Of a DNA stretch of 8,603 nt, positions 7,232 to 8,603 are shown in pieces. Within the stretch, counting starts at the first letter, position 1, and each line of letters starts with the position of its first letter. The stretch covers positions 10,206 to 18,808 of the forward strand of contig PMNO01000546.1 of assembly GCA_003161835.1 (NCBI GenBank), written 5' to 3'. Source of the stretch: Myxococcales bacterium. GTDB taxonomy: Bacteria > Myxococcota_A > Polyangia > Fen-1088. The notes beneath the pieces are model-generated. The model saw only the letters and a list, made by a program, of their open reading frames with translations, did no database searches and was not told where the DNA came from. A program made the position numbers and the translations under genes.

Positions 7232-8603
7232 TTACCCTTGCGGCCGCAGCACCGCGGCAGTGCCGAATTCCCGATAGACCTCGAGATGCCGGTCGATGAC
7301 GCCATCCCAGCCAAAATGCGTGACTGCACGCTCTCGAGCGCGATTGCCCAACTGCTCGCACAATTCAGGGGAGTCTGCCAGGCGCTTGAGTGCCGCTGCA
7401 ATGGCCGGCGCGTCACGCACCGGCACCAGCAGCGCGGTGTCGCCCACGACTTCCTGACAGCCCGTGCCACTGGTGGTGATGATGGCCGCGCCAGCCGTCA
7501 TGGCCTCCAGCAGGACGATCGGAAAGTTTTCCGCCTCCGATGTGAACACGAATATGGCCGAACTCCGGTACAGCTCGAGAAGTTCGCTGGAGTCGTTGTC
7601 CAGATGGCCCCAGAACTTCGCCTTGACGCCCAACTCCGCCGCCAGCCCCTTGACCGTCTCGAGATAGGGACCGTCGCCGACGATGTGCGCATCGAAAACC
7701 CCGGGCATCTGCGCCAGGGCGCGCACGACAAATTGCACCCCCTTGCGCTCGAAAAACCGCGTGACCACCAGCAGCTTGCGCGGCTGCTTGGCGCCCGGCG
7801 GAAATTTGTCCGTGGCGATGGCATTTGGAATGATGCGCGTGCGCGCCTTTGGATTCTTGGCCTTGATCAACGACTCGATGCTGGCACTTGGGCACAGGAT
7901 CAGGCTGGTATCGTTTGTCACGCGAATCCAAATCGGCAGCAGCAGCTTGTGCAGCAGCTTGAAGCGGTCCGGATTGTAGCCAGGCACGTCGGAACCGTGC
8001 GCGGTGATGACGTAGGGCAACCCCGTGAAGCGCTTGACGATGTAGGCAACGATGCCGTCAGGATAGATAAAGTGGACGTGATTAATCGCGTACGGGTGCG
8101 CACGCACTTGCCGGATGATCCGTATCGGCGCCAACAGCACGTATGGAATCATTTCGACAAACGAACAACTGGCGACGCGCATGCGTATGCCGGGTACGCG
8201 ATGCACATTTGTGCCGGCCACATTTTCGTCACGCGCCAGTTTTCGAAAACCCATGGTGATGAGATCCACGACATAGCCCCGCGCCGCCAGCCGCCGGGAG
8301 ATGCCCGCCGCGACCTTGGCGCCGCCGCCACCCAGGGGCGGAAACTCATAGGATGCAGTCAAAATCCTGCTGCTGGCATCGGCCGCTGCGCGCCGGGGTC
8401 CGGCCACCGCCGCAAATAGCTGGTTGTATGCTTCGTCGCGCGCCGGCTTGCTGCCGAATCGCTGCAGAAACTTGCCGGCTTCCTCGACCACCGCGGCCAC
8501 CGCCGCCCGGTCAGTCAGAGCCTTGATCAATCCGTTGCCGAGACCGGCCGAATCCGCCGTGGTCAGAATGGAGCAACTGTCATCCAGCAGTTGGTTGTGG
8601 ACC
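7232..8603 (-). CDS. GT4-type glycosyltransferase, possibly tandem two-domain (5' end beyond window)
   Basis: The minus-strand frame is open from the right edge to TAA at 7234-7232, giving 456 visible residues. From about nt 8368 downward it is a complete GT-B glycosyltransferase of the GT4 kind, transferring a sugar from a nucleotide donor to a glycan or lipid acceptor. It starts RILTASYEFPPLGGGG, has AHGSDVP in the N-terminal lobe, RFFERKGV and VGDGPY in the C-terminal lobe, and the donor-binding E-x7-E in SEAENFPIVLLEAM. About 78 residues precede this domain. They contain ILTTADSAGLGNGLIKALTD and an AG..L..FG....R..YNQLF pattern like the C-terminal tail of another GT4 enzyme. No ATG begins the second domain. 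TTG 8530 is a possible but unsupported start, so I treat the gene as partial at 5'. It lies 14 bases before the membrane-protein gene. The acceptor is unknown. Confidence 0.85.
   Translation of the reverse strand, partial: VHNQLLDDSCSILTTADSAGLGNGLIKALTDRAAVAAVVEEAGKFLQRFGSKPARDEAYNQLFAAVAGPRRAAADASSRILTASYEFPPLGGGGAKVAAGISRRLAARGYVVDLITMGFRKLARDENVAGTNVHRVPGIRMRVASCSFVEMIPYVLLAPIRIIRQVRAHPYAINHVHFIYPDGIVAYIVKRFTGLPYVITAHGSDVPGYNPDRFKLLHKLLLPIWIRVTNDTSLILCPSASIESLIKAKNPKARTRIIPNAIATDKFPPGAKQPRKLLVVTRFFERKGVQFVVRALAQMPGVFDAHIVGDGPYLETVKGLAAELGVKAKFWGHLDNDSSELLELYRSSAIFVFTSEAENFPIVLLEAMTAGAAIITTSGTGCQEVVGDTALLVPVRDAPAIAAALKRLADSPELCEQLGNRARERAVTHFGWDGVIDRHLEVYREFGTAAVLRPQG

Noticed and set aside
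7218..7361. A longer start for the membrane protein at 7361
   Set aside because: It would overlap the end of the glycosyltransferase gene by about 130 bases and adds an Arg/Ala-rich stretch that is the shadow of that gene.

Overview
The window is GC-rich, densely coding bacterial DNA. I assign it to a proteobacterium, probably Beta- or Gammaproteobacteria. The main reason is a complete three-gene operon with the order and protein signatures of the enterobacterial glrK-qseG-glrR (qseE-qseG-qseF) locus. There are no RNA genes, insertion sequences or CRISPR arrays.

Layout, left to right. (1) 3-377 (+): the 3' end of an unrecognised protein. (2) 425-1852 (+): a complete dihydrolipoyl dehydrogenase. 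Four bases later, 1857-2840 (+), comes a UDP-glucose 4-epimerase (galE). (3) A 96-bp gap (2841-2936) holds a GC-only hairpin at the galE stop, two GTC-N10-GAC elements exactly 21 bp apart, and a TAGAAT -10 box placed so that the next transcript would be leaderless. (4) 2937-6371 (+): histidine kinase, outer-membrane-type lipoprotein and AAA+ response regulator. Their frames overlap by 11 and 4 bases, so they are translationally coupled. (5) On the minus strand, running from the right edge to 6375: a glycosyltransferase open past the window end (7232-8603) and then a six-helix membrane protein (6375-7217). This surface-glycan-type unit converges on the regulator gene with only 3 bases between the stop codons.

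The most notable result is in the regulator. Its receiver, Walker A and B, arginine fingers, sensor II and Fis-type helix-turn-helix look intact and GlrR-like. However, about 18 residues are missing in frame exactly where the GAFTGA loop that contacts sigma-54 should be. The operon's own upstream region carries two elements matching the core of the TGTC-N10-GACA motif reported for enterobacterial GlrR, next to a sigma-70-like -10 without a -35. Together these suggest a GlrK-QseG-GlrR envelope-sensing system that has left sigma-54 control and regulates itself, and probably other genes, through a sigma-70 promoter. The missing loop and the DNA elements are seen directly; the rewiring is inference.

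A second point is that the right-hand glycosyltransferase frame continues upstream of its GT4 domain into what reads as the C-terminal tail of another glycosyltransferase. This suggests a tandem two-domain enzyme.
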